Source: Branchiostoma floridae
Taxonomy: Eukaryota > Chordata > Leptocardii > Amphioxiformes > Branchiostomatidae
DNA length: 62,000 bases
NCBI RefSeq assembly: GCF_000003815.2
Contig: NC_049983.1
Location: 29,068,420-29,130,419 of the forward strand
Direction: 5' to 3'
The translations under genes were made by a program, and so were the position numbers. Below the pieces are notes generated by a model. It had not been told where the DNA came from, did not search any database, and saw only the letters and a list, made by a program, of their open reading frames with translations. Below, one piece after another: positions 36,325-47,559 of the stretch (its first letter is position 1; each line of letters begins with the position of its first letter).

Positions 36325-36895
36325 CAGATCACTTCACAAACATGTGTGAGGAGGCAGCTAGACCCACAGAAGGAATGTGCAGGTCAACACTGCAGCTACT
36401 GACACAGTGTTAAAAGGTGTGGGGAGGAGAATGGTGAAGAGGGGGGGCATGGTTGGGCCAAAAATGGTTTCAAAAAACGATGTACTTTGTGACCACATCA
36501 TATAAGTGTGGCCAAACTGACAATGCCAAATGGGACTGTCCCTTTTGGCGTAATGGTCTAGCTTGTTGGGTTTGTGACCTGGCTGCCTGGGTTCAGCGCT
36601 GAATCCCGGGAGCCAGAAGACTGTTTCAACTCCTCTTACATTGGTTCTCATGCCAACCCAGTGAGTAACAGGCTACTAGAACTTCAGTAGAAGATGTACC
36701 ACACAGGGATATTGAACTCGGAGGAACTTTAAAAAGAAAAAAGGATCACTTCATAAACTTGTGTTATGAGGCAGACCCCAGGAGGAATGTGCAGGTCAAC
36801 ACTGCAGCTACTGACAGTGTGTTAACAGGTGTAGGGTAGAGAATGATGAAGGGGGGGGAGCATATTTGGGGAAAAAATGGTTCAAAACAACGAAC
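36325..36895. repeat. ~150-bp direct duplication flanking a SINE-like insert
   Basis: 36325-36485 and 36743-36893 share 'gatcactcataaac'-type sequence, 'aggaatgtgcaggtcaacac', 'tgcagctactgaca' and a G-run followed by 'aaaaaatggtt'. The intervening 36486-36720 contains a possible tRNA-like stretch ('ggttcagcgctgaatccc'). Confidence 0.6.
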
Positions 36896-36901
36896 CCTCA
36901 C

Positions 36902-37043
36902 CATAGCAGTAATGTGCAGTCCCCAGACCAGCCGTCAGCTGCGAAGGAATGACTGATGTGAAGGTCGCAGTACAAGGTCGTCCCACAGACTTATCTGTCA
37001 AGGTCACTTCAGTCTGGTATCTTGAAACAGGTGGAGGCAAGGC
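36902..37043 (-). CDS. Candidate orphan exon, unknown protein, minus strand
   Basis: 142 nt bounded by an acceptor (ttccttag, AG at 37044-37045) and a donor (GTGAGG, 36896-36901). It is open through 47 codons in phase 0 to 1 and reads ALPPPVSRYQTEVTLTDK, RPCTATFTSVIPSQL and GLGTAHYCYG. Composition and splice sites look genuine, but I do not recognise the family. It lies 3' of HAUS5 on the same strand. It does not begin with the Trp-completing G expected of the next HAUS5 exon, so I do not assign it to HAUS5. Confidence 0.5.
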
Positions 37044-37234
37044 CTAAGGAAATAAGACACTAGAACTCCAAGTTACTTAGAGTTCTGAGAAGAGGCCCTC
37101 ACACTTAAAAAGTCCTTCCCATACTAATATGGTCTAAGGAAATAAGACACTAGTACTTAGTAGAAGAGGTCCTGACATGTATATGCACAGTTTCCTACAG
37201 TAACTGTTACATTCAAGCAAGGTTTATAGAAAGA

Positions 37235-37410
37235 AACCAAAGGAATAGTAGAGTTTCCTTTCACACAACCAGTAATCTTACCTGCTGACGTTTTGATGCC
37301 TACCAGACATCTGAGCCACATGAGAGATTGTGTTCTTGCCGCAAAAGCATCACTATCACCATCAAGCAGAACTCCAGTTAGACGCTCTGAGGAAGATGTC
37401 TGATAGGCAA
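37235..37410. repeat. Dispersed repeat shared with 54413-54570
   Basis: 'cacacaaccagtaa', 'ttttgatgcctaccagac' and 'ctccagttagacgctctga' match sequence in the ARMC2 intron at 54435-54510. No coding capacity is evident. Confidence 0.55.
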
Positions 37411-37419
37411 ACCCATAAA

Positions 37420-38685
37420 AATGGACAGAAAACATAACCTTCTGTGGAAAGGTAGAATTAAAAACACTGAACTTGGAAGTTTTAATGACTTCTGCCAAAC
37501 AACAAAATACGATCCATTTAACGAGTCGTTGAATTTGATTAGCCTTAATTGGCAGCGTAGAAAGTTTAATAAATATGAAAACAGAAGCATCCCAGGGATA
37601 ATTAGCTCCACAGATACTAATTACTTTTGTAATTAATATTCTATCAACGAGGACCACATATGCATGGCAGTAATTATTACAGTAATTACTACAGTAATTA
37701 TGTATCGTGTAATTATCGTGGTGCGAGCGGCGGCTTTCTATTTGAAATGCTGCAGATAAAAATCAGTAATGATTCTTACTGGAATTATTTATAACACTTG
37801 TATTAAGTTTATCACTTATAACTCCCAAGGTAGAATACAGTTTTAATGCATGTTCTCGGCAGTGAAAAACAAAGCGTTTTGAAAAGACAAGTGTATTGGG
37901 TACTTTTAAAGAGTAGAGGTTTAATTCCTGAGCAAGGAGTCCCTATAATTTCTTTGGTTTGAGGCACCTGGGCCATACACTGTGCCAATGACCTGTTGCC
38001 AAGCAAGGCAAGTAATTATACTTGACAGAGCCTTAAAAAACACCAGACCATAGGGTTATGTTTGTATGTTCTACAGTTCCACAGCACAAGGTTGCTGCCT
38101 AGTGTCCACAATGTATTGTTTTGTTACAATCTGAATAAGGTCAAAGTCAAAATCAAGATTTTGTGGTTGCAAAAACGCAGTAACACAATGCAAGACAGAA
38201 CAAATGTTCACAGTGTGCTGAGTTTGAGGTGAGAGCTCACTACAGAAAAGTGTAAAGATACTACTGCAGAATTACAGACTTGACCGCGAGGAAGACCTCC
38301 TAAGCATGGGAAAGACCATTTTGTAAAAGATACTGGACTGAGTTAAAGGAAACAGAAGCTATGGCTCGGGACTATGCAATATGAAGGACCTTACAGAAAG
38401 GAACAAGGGACCAGTCCCTGGCCTAGACACTTATAGGCTGTATACAACCAAGAAACAAAGAATGAACTTGTCACTGCCCAAGGTCAAAATGGCTGACTTG
38501 AACTTGACGGTGTTCCATGGTTGGATAATGGGATTTCCATCATTTATTCATGAAAAGAACAATGGATCCAATTTGCAATTAGAGTTGCAGGCGAGCGTCC
38601 TAAAAGGCCTATTAACTTTCTGTCAAAACAGATTTGCAGACACAATGTTTACACAGACACAGATACGTGTGGAGTCCTATAACAG
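37420..38685. other. No recognisable gene
   Basis: Contains a short AT-rich tandem motif 'cagtaattatt' repeated at 37665-37700. Otherwise nothing is supported. Confidence 0.35.
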
Positions 38686-38689
38686 TATG

Positions 38690-39034
38690 CAGGGCTCAAA
38701 ATACTTTTTTCTGCATACCTGCACCGGTGCAGGTAACACTCGAAATTACCTGCACCAGACAAAGTTTACCTGCACAACTCAGAATTTAGTAAGTATGGAT
38801 CATACTAAAATTGTTCAGGAACCATGGCTACTTTTATACTTCATAGTAAATTAAAGGTGATAACAGTCAATGCAGCTAATAACAATACATATACACCTAC
38901 ATCATATGACATTTATGTATAAAACCCAGTATATGGACCAGTGCAGGTTAGGTGCAGGTAGACACCAGAAATACCTGCACAGCTCCAATTTTACCTACAC
39001 TGACATGCATATGCAGGTGGTATTTCGAGCCCTG
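38690..39034. mobile_element. hAT-like MITE, 345 bp, with repeated 'acctgcac' motifs
   Basis: Starts 'cagggctcaaaatac' and ends 'ggtatttcgagccctg', flanked by CAGTATG on both sides (38683-38689 and 39035-39041). Subterminal 'acctgcac' or 'tgcaggt' motifs occur many times and could be transposase sites. Non-coding. Confidence 0.75.
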
Positions 39035-39041
39035 CAGTATG

Positions 39042-40220
39042 CCTGTATCTATCATGCAAAACAAGACCTGACATGTTTTGTCAACATGTAACAATTTATT
39101 CATAGGTTATTTCTTGTTTATGATTCAATAATGCTAGATTCTATAAAAGAGGACAGAATGCTGTTTACAATAACACTGTAAAAACAGCAGTATTCTTATC
39201 TATTGATAATAGCAAAACAAAAGTATATTGGACACCTGAATAGTTGGTTTGTTGTTTTGTCTATCGCGTTTTTGTTTCCATCATACTGTAATAGCCCATA
39301 TCTATATATAATCTTGTATGTCACAATTTTCTATTTCAATGGTCCTGGTCCCAAAATATAGACTCTTCAAAATATGATTCTACCGCTATTGTAACTATTC
39401 AACAAGCAAGAGTTCCCATTCTTTTGTTATGAAATGTAAAATAAGATACACTAAAAAATTGGTGAAATCTTTTATGTGACAACAACACTTTGTTATTTCA
39501 TAGATTAGATACACTTTGTTGAGTGTAATTCCATATATATCTATATTGACAACACTTTCCAAGTTTTGTTATAAAGTGTAAAATTAGACGAGTGAATGCT
39601 GAAATTAGTGAAATCTGATATGGAACGACAACGACAGAAATCAGATGCTTATGAAAAGCGATAATTTAAACTTAACAGACAACTTGAAGTTTGATGGTGG
39701 CACTGATGTTAGCTGTTGGTTGTGCTGATATAAGTTGACTTGAGTTGAGTGCATCGTTGTTACATCTGTTATTTTTGTTAATTACTATTTGCTTGATGAA
39801 AAAAATTGAAGTTGAACAGAACAAGATGATGTGGTAAACGTTGCCTGGATGAACTGGTATCGGGTGGTCCACTTCTGTACCCCCCTCNNNNNNNNNNNNN
39901 NNNNNNNNNNNNNNNNNNNNNNNNNNNNNNNNNNNNNNNNNNNNNNNNNNNNNNNNNNNNNNNNNNNNNNNNNNNNNNNNNNNNNNNGGGGTGGGGGGTT
40001 GATGTACAGAGGGGGAGTACTGTGTACAGGGGTGGTACTTTTGTCTGGGCATGTCTGCCTTTGCATGCTGCAATACCTCCAAGACTGACAAGGGATGGTA
40101 CCAAATCTAACTTCTAAGACATCCTATCACAAAACAAGATTCTCTTTTCTACACTCTCCTCCCAGATTTAGGGTCAAAGTAAGTTTCCTTGTGAACCTTA
40201 ACTAAAGTTCAAGAAAAGAA
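39042..40220. other. No recognisable gene; gap 39888-39987
   Basis: AT-rich. The missing last exon of HAUS5 would be expected below 40230 and could lie in or beyond the gap. Confidence 0.35.
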
Positions 40221-40229
40221 AAGACTCAC

Positions 40230-43200
40230 CAGGCGTCCTTGAAGTCCCTGACCCTGAGGGCTCGACCCATGACCTGCTGAGTCTTGTCCATTCTGGCCTC
40301 CAGCTGGGGCAGGAGTCGCTCCAACATCGACCTGTCGGCCTTCGCTACCTCTCCGCATAGGGCTGAGAAACACAATACACAGGGTTGGACAAACCCACTA
40401 ATCCGATAGTCCTAGGCAAGTAAAAGTGCAGATCGGGTAAGCGAATGCAGGCCTCAAAATTAACTTTTTTCCCTACTGTCCCAGCATTGTCCCAAAAATA
40501 AATTTCAACTGTCCCGAAGTGAGGATGGACTGTCCCAACCCTATTTTCAGAAATTATGTATTACAACAACTGTAAGTCAGAGTACGCACGCCTGAGGCTT
40601 TTAGCTAGGAATTTTTTTTAGGGTGTACATCTGTAATGTGTTGTACTCTCGCCGCGCGACGAGCGCCGAAGGCGCGAGCATTGTAGGGGGGTCCGGGGTA
40701 TCCTCCACCGGAAAATTTTGAAATTTAAAGCCTCTGAAATGCTATTTCCTGCATTTTGAAGTAGAATATAGCCAAATTTTTGTCTTTGCTGCAACACTAC
40801 TTTTGTCCTGAGAATGGGAGGTATGTGTTCTTGATTTGAGGTGGGTATGGCTTAAAGAATACATGAGGTAATTTTCAAGTAATATAACACTGATTCCTTA
40901 CAATATAATGTTTCATGAGTTAATACATACAATCAGGGAGAGTAAATTAACCTTACTGCTAAAGGTGAAACTTGACTGTTACATATATAACAACAGCAAG
41001 CTAAAGAAGTCTACAAGAAAATCTGCAAACCAACAGAGGAGAAAGTGTAGCCAGGACTGCCAGGTACATCTTATATTTCTTTTGTGTATCTACTCTGTTA
41101 AGAACATAGCTGAAAATGAATGCACTGAAAAGTTACTTGTAGCCTGTAACATCAGCATTTTAACTTTACACAGTACAGAAAAATGTGTACAAACATTTAA
41201 TTCATTGAAAATATATAGCAGAAAAGATGTGTTCCAAGGGCTTAATTATTAAGCGAAATTTTCTCAACAAACAACATCCATTTATCAATATTTTAAAAAT
41301 AAAGACTGCAACAAAAGTAATATCACCGCCCCCCTCCCCAGTATGTCATCGTCACATTAGCTGTTGTTTTTCCCACATTCCACCGACAAACAAGCAAAAA
41401 AACCTCCAAAACAATCCTATACATGTACGATCGAACATTCTGATGTTGATTCGTTGATTATTTTCCTATTGTCCCAAAAGTGTCCCAAAAAGATTTTTCA
41501 GTTGTCCCGGCCTAAATTTTAGTGGCCCCGGGACATCGGGACATAGTTAACTTCGAGCCCTGGAATGTCCTACCCACTTGCCCGATTCAGCCAGTAATTT
41601 TTGTTGATGAGTGACATTTTGATATAGTACTCATTACTTTTAAGTCATGGCATCTGAGTCACTGACTACCAGAAATTTTTTTCCGTCAGCCAATTACAAT
41701 CGTCGTGAAAACCGCGAAAATTAATTAGAAGGACTGAACTGAGACCTTGAAAAACGGGTTTTAATGAGATTATCGTATGCGAAAGGGCACCGACACACAT
41801 TGTCAACAATCATAACAATAGCAAAACAAACAGTGTGTGTCTTTTACGGCCCCGGATGGCGTCCCCAAGCCGCCTGTAGCTTCCACCAAGGATTTTTGTC
41901 CATCAAGGTTGACGGATTGGCTTTAAAATTTTTCCGTCAGACGCAGCAAATTTCCGTCAATTGACGGAAAAACGGACGCTGGCTAGCGCACTGCTGACTA
42001 CACAGAACAATAGAGCTAGTAATAAAAGAATTCCATTCTGGACCACAGACGTATTCAGGAAAGGCAAATTTTCAGGTCCGAACATACAATCTTGATACAA
42101 AAAGGAAACCACTTATTTCGCCAAATTTCTTTTGTGAATTTTTCTACAAATTTTTCTTATATCTTCCGTCCACGCCACCGCCCCCCCCCACAGCTTGCCT
42201 GACCCAACAGATCACATGACCTACCGGCTGCCCTCTGCAGCCCCCCAGCCTGCCTGACCCGCTGCAGCTCCTCCATCAGCTGGTCATGTGACTTCAGCAG
42301 GGTTGCCATGGCAGCAATGTCCACCTTCATTTGGATAACCTGTGGACAAAAAGCACATTAGAAGTCATGGAGTTATGTACATACTAACAATCCACATTGT
42401 TCTGGTGTGCTCTGGCCATATTCTTAAATTTCTTTGGGACAATCGACATTAGATTCTAATAATATGCCTGTGGGTATCTTGAAATTAGAGTACAGGATGT
42501 GGACAATCCGAGCGATCTCTGTTTTTGTTTACAGCCAGGACTGGTACTGGCAAAAGGACATTAGCAGATCACAGTAACTGATAATCAAATTGACAGATCA
42601 GATTACTAATATTTTGGCATTGCCTAGCACATGCTTTTTTCCTAAAACTGCATCACCGTGATTTCATCATAATCACTTGTACACAAGTTGATGCCAAAAT
42701 TACTCATAGGCGACTGGTGAACCTCTTCAATTAGGTTGATGCCGTCTCTCCCATCACTCAGCGCATGAGTGGTAAGGCTGCCTGTGGAAAGGCCTTGGTT
42801 CTGGAAAAAGTAAGTGCTTACCTGCGGTAGTAAACACTCTGCTGCCTTGAACGGTTTACAGTGGACATCTTCTGCCACCCTCCTGAGGCTGGTGCCCTCC
42901 GTAGCGCCCGTCTCCTGGTCTACCGCGTACAGCGACAGATCCCGGACCTGCGCCGCGCCTGGTTGGTCCAGGAGGGCTGGCTTCAGGGCGGAGAGTCTCA
43001 GAGGTATGAGGGACTCCACCTCCTGTTTCACTGCTCCCTTCAGCTGCTGTGTGTTGGCTTGGACCTGGAAAATGTTGTATCATGTACATTATAGCCATAT
43101 AAAGGGTCCTATGTTCCTGATGTGCCACTAGGTACTACAAGGGTCTGGCTTCAGGGCAGAGAGTTTCAGAGGTATGAGAGACTCCACTTCCTGTTTCACA

Positions 43201-46200
43201 GCTCCCTTAAGCTGCTGGGTGTTAGCTTGGACCTGGAAAATTTTACATACATTATAGCCCCCTATCATATTAGTTTTGTGTAGCATTTAAAAAAAAAAGA
43301 TGCTTCAGTGTAAAAATAAGTCAATTTGGCCCAACATTTTATAAGAAGTGGGACCATTTTTTAAAACCTCTGTGAATTGTGGAAACCATAAAACTTATAC
43401 AGTGATTTTAGTTTCAAGAAAACAGGATCCTCATAAGCATGGAATGTTCTGAAACAATAGACCTATCCCACGGCCCACCCACCTGTCAAAATATAAAATG
43501 CAAAATAAGAACATAAAAATGCAAATATTTGACAGACATTTGTGATGGACAGTCAGAATCGGTCTATTGTAAAGTAACTGTGCATCCGTCAGAAGCACCT
43601 ATAAAGTATTTTCAGCACCAAGGACAGACATATACATGAAGCACTCTTGACCAATAAACTCATCTACATGACCATAGCTGGAAGGGTGCTGCTATGGCAA
43701 CCAGAAGAATGTCGCTGGCACGGTCGCCCTTCCTTGACACTTAGGAAATTACTAATGGAGGACATAGGACTTCAGGTTGACGATCTTTGCTCTGACATGC
43801 TGGACAGGGATTCGTGGCGACTGTGGTGTCGCCTCTCCAGTGTTCGTAATAACCATCGGCAAACTCTGCAATTTGCAGAAGGATTTTCAAGATTGCAGAG
43901 GAAAAATTACAAATCTGCAATTTTGCAGAATGAAAAAAATCAAGTCATTATAAGCTTGAGAAAGATGTTTGGAGGCTTGTGTGTTTGCAGAAAATATTTC
44001 TGACTTGCAGAAGAAAATTTTGATTATCCACAATATTGCAGAACACCGAAAAAAGGTATTTTGACCACTGCCTCTAAGGATGAACTGAACATGACCATGT
44101 ACATATCAAGCAAGTTTGTATGGCTTTATAGTTATACTGTTGGTAAATATGGATACATACCTGTGACTCATGGACACAGAGCTGCTGTTGCATGAACTGC
44201 TGCCACTCCCTCTGGAGCGTCACCAGTCGCGGCTTCGAGTCGGAGTTCTGCTTCGTCAGCACCCTGATCAGGTCCTGCTTCCGTTCTACTGTCATCTGGA
44301 AGTCCTGGATGGAGGGGTGTTTTCAAATGCCAAAATTAAATCTAAGGTCTAAAATATTGGAACATCAATGTATAGGTGCTGAACCTGACTTAAAACTCAA
44401 GTGAATAACTTTTTCATTAATTTTGTCACCATTGTCATGTGTAATTCCTACCACAGAGAAGGTAATCTAGGACTTACAAAAGCTGAAAACATTGTATGCT
44501 AGGTAATTTATCTTTCAAATATTTGATTTGAGACCTTTTTGAAAGCAACATGGATTGCCTACAGTGCTAGAAATACCCACTTGCCCACTTGAAAATGCAA
44601 CCTCATTTTGCTTTGCGCAACTTAATTTTAAACCCAGGTTGCACACTGAGCAACCTGAAATTTTGCAGTTGGAACACTGCTTTTTCCCCACCTACATGCA
44701 TAAGCTTTTGTATTTATTTTTTGATAACATAAAACATATTACATAGTTACACATAACTGGAAGAAAAGATAATGGATAAGTAACTGATTTGAAGAAAGTA
44801 ACAATTTGAAAGTGGGGCAACCTGAAATGTTGATGGCGCAACCTGGCTTTTGACTCAGGTTGCCACTTGGACAACCTGGCTGATTAAAGTATTTTTATGG
44901 CCAATGAATGATACCTGAGGTCGAAATAAAATCTTTAAAAAAAACTGCAAAACATTCTTTATTCTTGTTTCTGTCATCACTGAAGACTGTAGCATACTTC
45001 GTCGAATAGCTCAGGTCCAGACCTGTGACTTAACTTCTGTACCTGCACCTGACGTAAACTTTAGGTACCCATCCCTACCTGAATGCGTCCATGCTTCTCC
45101 TCCAGAGCTTTCCTCTCTGTACTTCTTCTGCGTGCGGATGTTTCCAGCTCCCCTGCCGACTCCTGTAGGCACTGCAGCGCAGCCTGAGCCCCCGCTAACT
45201 CCAGCTCCACTCCCAGGAGGGATTTCGTCAGCTCTACGACTCCGACCTATGTATGATTATGTTACTGAAGTTAATTTGGTTCTGCAGAACTTTATGTATG
45301 ACTTACATAGTAGAGTAGATTCATCCTTCAAGCTACCAACATCTTGCACACTGCAGTCGTCCGTCAGCCTGAATAAAAGTTCATAACTTGAACTATGCGG
45401 CTCCAGATGTCCTTCTGAGGGACGACTGTAGTGTGCAAGGTGTTGGTAGCTTGAGGGATGAATCTACTCTACTACATAATTTATGTATGACTTATGTTCA
45501 GGGTTAGGTTCGCGACATTTAAGACCTTCCAGTTGCGTGCAGCTGAGGAATAGTACATCTACAACCCCAGCCCTACATGGTGTTTGCCCAGGCAAGGTTA
45601 ATGGACAATATTTTACAGATTACTATTGATTAAATAAGCACAAATTACCCGACGCGTATGCGCACTACGAAAAATAACAGAACATTCTTCACCAAGAATG
45701 TGGGCTTTCTACAGAAGAAGAAGGGTTTTCCCCCCAGGGGGCTTTGAAAAATGCTGTCATGGGGCGACATGCTTTCACCCTGATTAAATAAAGAATAAAC
45801 AAACAAGACCTGTAGCATCTTCCCTGCCAAGATCTTCTCCAGTCTGGCCCTGCCTTCGTCCAAAGCCTGTCGCTCCTGCCAGACGGTGTTCAGACTCTGC
45901 TCTGTCCGGATGAACTGGTGGAAGTGGGAGACCTGTGCCTCCTGGAGAAGCTGTTGGACACCTTTCACGGTGCTCGAGCCGCTCGAAACGTCGCGGAACT
46001 GACCTTGTGTCACCAAAATGAAAACAATTATAGGAGCATCATCATCAAATAGATTTAAGTAGTGTCTATAATTAGATGTGCAATGGTTATATAGAGAAGT
46101 ACAGGTATGACAGGTTGTTCGATGTACATAGTAAAACCAGCTGTTGCAATGCCTACAAAGTTCTTACACTGAAGTGCAGTTCTACAGGCTATATCGGTAC

Positions 46201-47245
46201 AGATACAGAAGCTGGTGTGTTACACCAAAGGACAGTTATACAGGCTATACAGATATAGAAGCTGGTGTGTTATGCCGAAGAGCAGTTAAACTGGCTATAC
46301 AGATACAGTGCTACAGTACTGACCTGGCCCCACATAGTCAAAGCTGAGTCGCTCCACTTCGTTTTTAACGTCCACTCTCGTTGTCACGTCTCTCAGGTGG
46401 AACGTCGCGTCTTGGGCGATCGTCCCAAGCGAGTGTAGAACATGGTTTACAGGATGCTTGCGCGTAACGTTCTCTACGATAGTCCACAGTTGCTCTTTCC
46501 GCCGCGACAGCTGGGCCTTGTCAGCCCCAAACTGCCCCTGCAGAATGCCTGTCAGAAACCCCTGAAGCTCTTTTGTACATAGACGAACGTCATGCGTGCA
46601 TGCGGACTCGACAGCTCCCCTCCCGTCCCCGTCTCCCGTTTCTTGGCTGTATGCAGGCTTATCATCAATCGGGCGACTCAAAACCTTCTGAAACTGTGCG
46701 ATAAGCTGTTGGACCCGAGTGGTGTACTCTTTATACTGTGCACTTTGGGCCTCACACTGTTTGGAGTAGCCATGAAGTAAGGCTCTACCGTGGGTAAGCT
46801 CCTTCGTTTGCGTGCAACTCTGGGTCTGAATAAGTTCTGCTTCTGACATTTCTTTCTCCAGCCTGTTTATTTCAGTCTGCAATGTACCGGCGTCTCTCCT
46901 TGCTTGCGCTATCTGAGACTGTAGCCTCTCGTAGTGATCTTGTAGGCTTGCTTCCTCGTCTGAATATTTTTCTGTCCCCTTGTACCGCACTTTGTAGGAA
47001 CCTCCTCTGCTTTCCATCTTGGCATCAAGGAAGAGGTTCCCTCGAACTTTCTTCACCGTTTCTGCCGTCTTGACGAACTTTGTGACGAAACTCCACAGTT
47101 CCAGCATCCTCCAACCACTGCACATCTGCTGCAGTTCCGCAGTGGGCGGCATGGCGGCGCTGCTGAGATAGCCCTGTGAGACGAACTGCATTTCGTCTTC
47201 TGCCCAGTCGCGAATGCAACGCGCCATTTCCTCCGTTGAACTCAT
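40230..47245 (-). CDS. HAUS5: HAUS augmin-like complex subunit 5 (seven exons, 3' end missing)
   Basis: Exons on the minus strand: 46324-47245 (ATG at 47245), 45810-46003, 45079-45246, 44161-44304, 42822-43064, 42225-42339 and 40230-40362. All splice phases agree, giving 639 codons plus two bases; human HAUS5 is about 633 residues. The N-terminus carries a conserved globular segment ending in VKKVRGNL, then long coiled coil (about 95-200). A segment HPVNHVLHSLGTIAQ corresponds to vertebrate HPPGHVLAALEHLA. The later exons are mostly coiled coil (ERQALDEGRARLEKIL, SARRRSTERKALEEKHG). Augmin recruits gamma-tubulin to spindle microtubules for branching nucleation. The last exon should complete a Trp codon split TG|G and is not found. 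Introns carry a LINE scrap, foldback and hAT elements, and a partial copy of exon 5. Confidence 0.9.
40448..41562. mobile_element. 1.1-kb TIR element in HAUS5 intron
   Basis: Starts 'caggcctcaaaattaact' and ends 'agttaacttcgagccctg', inverted partners, with GAATG on both sides (40443-40447 and 41563-41567). Subterminal 'tgtccc' motifs cluster at both ends. No transposase frame was seen, so it is non-autonomous. It shares the cagggctcgaa-type terminus with 38690-39034. Confidence 0.7.
41670..41993. mobile_element. hAT-like MITE, copy 2, 8-bp target duplication
   Basis: 324-bp relative of 34170-34477 in the same orientation, flanked by CTGACTAC (41662-41669 and 41994-42001). It has an extra 'cggccccggatggcgtcc'-type interior segment. 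Lies in a HAUS5 intron. Confidence 0.85.
43141..43232 (-). pseudogene. Partial copy of HAUS5 exon 5 with intact splice acceptor
   Basis: The 5' 92 nt of exon 5 (including its AG acceptor) are repeated just upstream in the preceding intron. Eight differences fall in the aligned codons: seven are synonymous and one is Arg to Lys. The copy stops abruptly with no donor. Confidence 0.85.
43615..43836 (+). mobile_element. LINE ORF2 C-terminal fragment, antisense within HAUS5 intron
   Basis: The plus-strand frame reads LLWQPEECRWHGRPSLTLRK, then LQVDDL, MLDRDSWRLW. This is the GRP-T...DR-W signature near the C-terminus of RTE/CR1/L2-type LINEs. No reverse transcriptase precedes it. Confidence 0.6.
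43837..44068. mobile_element. Small TIR element with repeated 'tgcaga' motifs
   Basis: The ends 'cagtgttcgtaataacc' and 'ggtattttgaccactg' are imperfect inverted repeats. They are flanked by CCTCT-containing sequence on both sides. The interior repeats 'ttgcagaa' and 'ctgcaa' many times. It appears inserted at the edge of the LINE fragment. Confidence 0.5.
45306..45479. mobile_element. Foldback element with ~55-bp inverted repeats and 15-bp flanking direct repeats
   Basis: The left arm (45308-45362) and right arm (45420-45474) are nearly exact inverse copies around 'ctaccaaca.cttgcacact' and 'gtagattcatcc', with about 57 bases between. TTTATGTATGACTTA occurs directly outside both ends (45291-45305 and 45480-45494), consistent with target-site duplication. 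It lies in a HAUS5 intron, 45 bp upstream (in gene sense) of the exon 45079-45246 acceptor. Confidence 0.8.
46170..46315. repeat. ~60-bp tandem repeat at HAUS5 exon 1 donor side
   Basis: 'gctata.cggtacagatacag', 'aagctggtgtgtta' and 'cagtta.ac.ggctatacag' occur two and a half times at about 57-60 bp period. Confidence 0.7.
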
Positions 47246-47378
47246 TTTTCCAACCTCTTTCCCACTATTTTCTGCTTCTAGAATCTATTGTCAACCTCCC
47301 TACCAAAAGGCAGCTCGAGACGAAGCAAAATTGAAGAGAAAACGAAGGAAAAGCGTAGAACTGTCCGCACGACCACTC

Positions 47379-47425
47379 GAATTTTCCGCCATTTTGTACC
47401 GGAAGTGGCCAGTGCGCATGCGTAA
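47379..47425 (-). promoter_or_regulatory. HAUS5 core promoter with YY1-, ETS- and NRF1-like sites
   Basis: About 140-180 bp upstream of the HAUS5 ATG, the minus strand reads caaaatggcgg (YY1-like, 47386-47396). The plus strand carries ccggaagtgg (ETS-like, 47399-47408) and tgcgcatgcg (NRF1 palindrome, 47413-47422). This combination is typical of TATA-less housekeeping and often bidirectional promoters. Factor binding is inferred. Confidence 0.6.
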
Positions 47426-47559
47426 TACCTGCCATCCAGAAAGAGGCTTTCTGTAATGGCCGCAACCACTTGTTTGACATTTTTGTGTTGAACTCACGTT
47501 CGGGCATGTTTTCTCCCATTTCCTGGGGCTGATCTCGCCGATTTCCAGCCAGGGAGTAA

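Noticed and set aside
47265-47519. Minus-strand frames upstream of the HAUS5 ATG
   Set aside because: They overlap the promoter motifs and 5' UTR; no protein family recognised.
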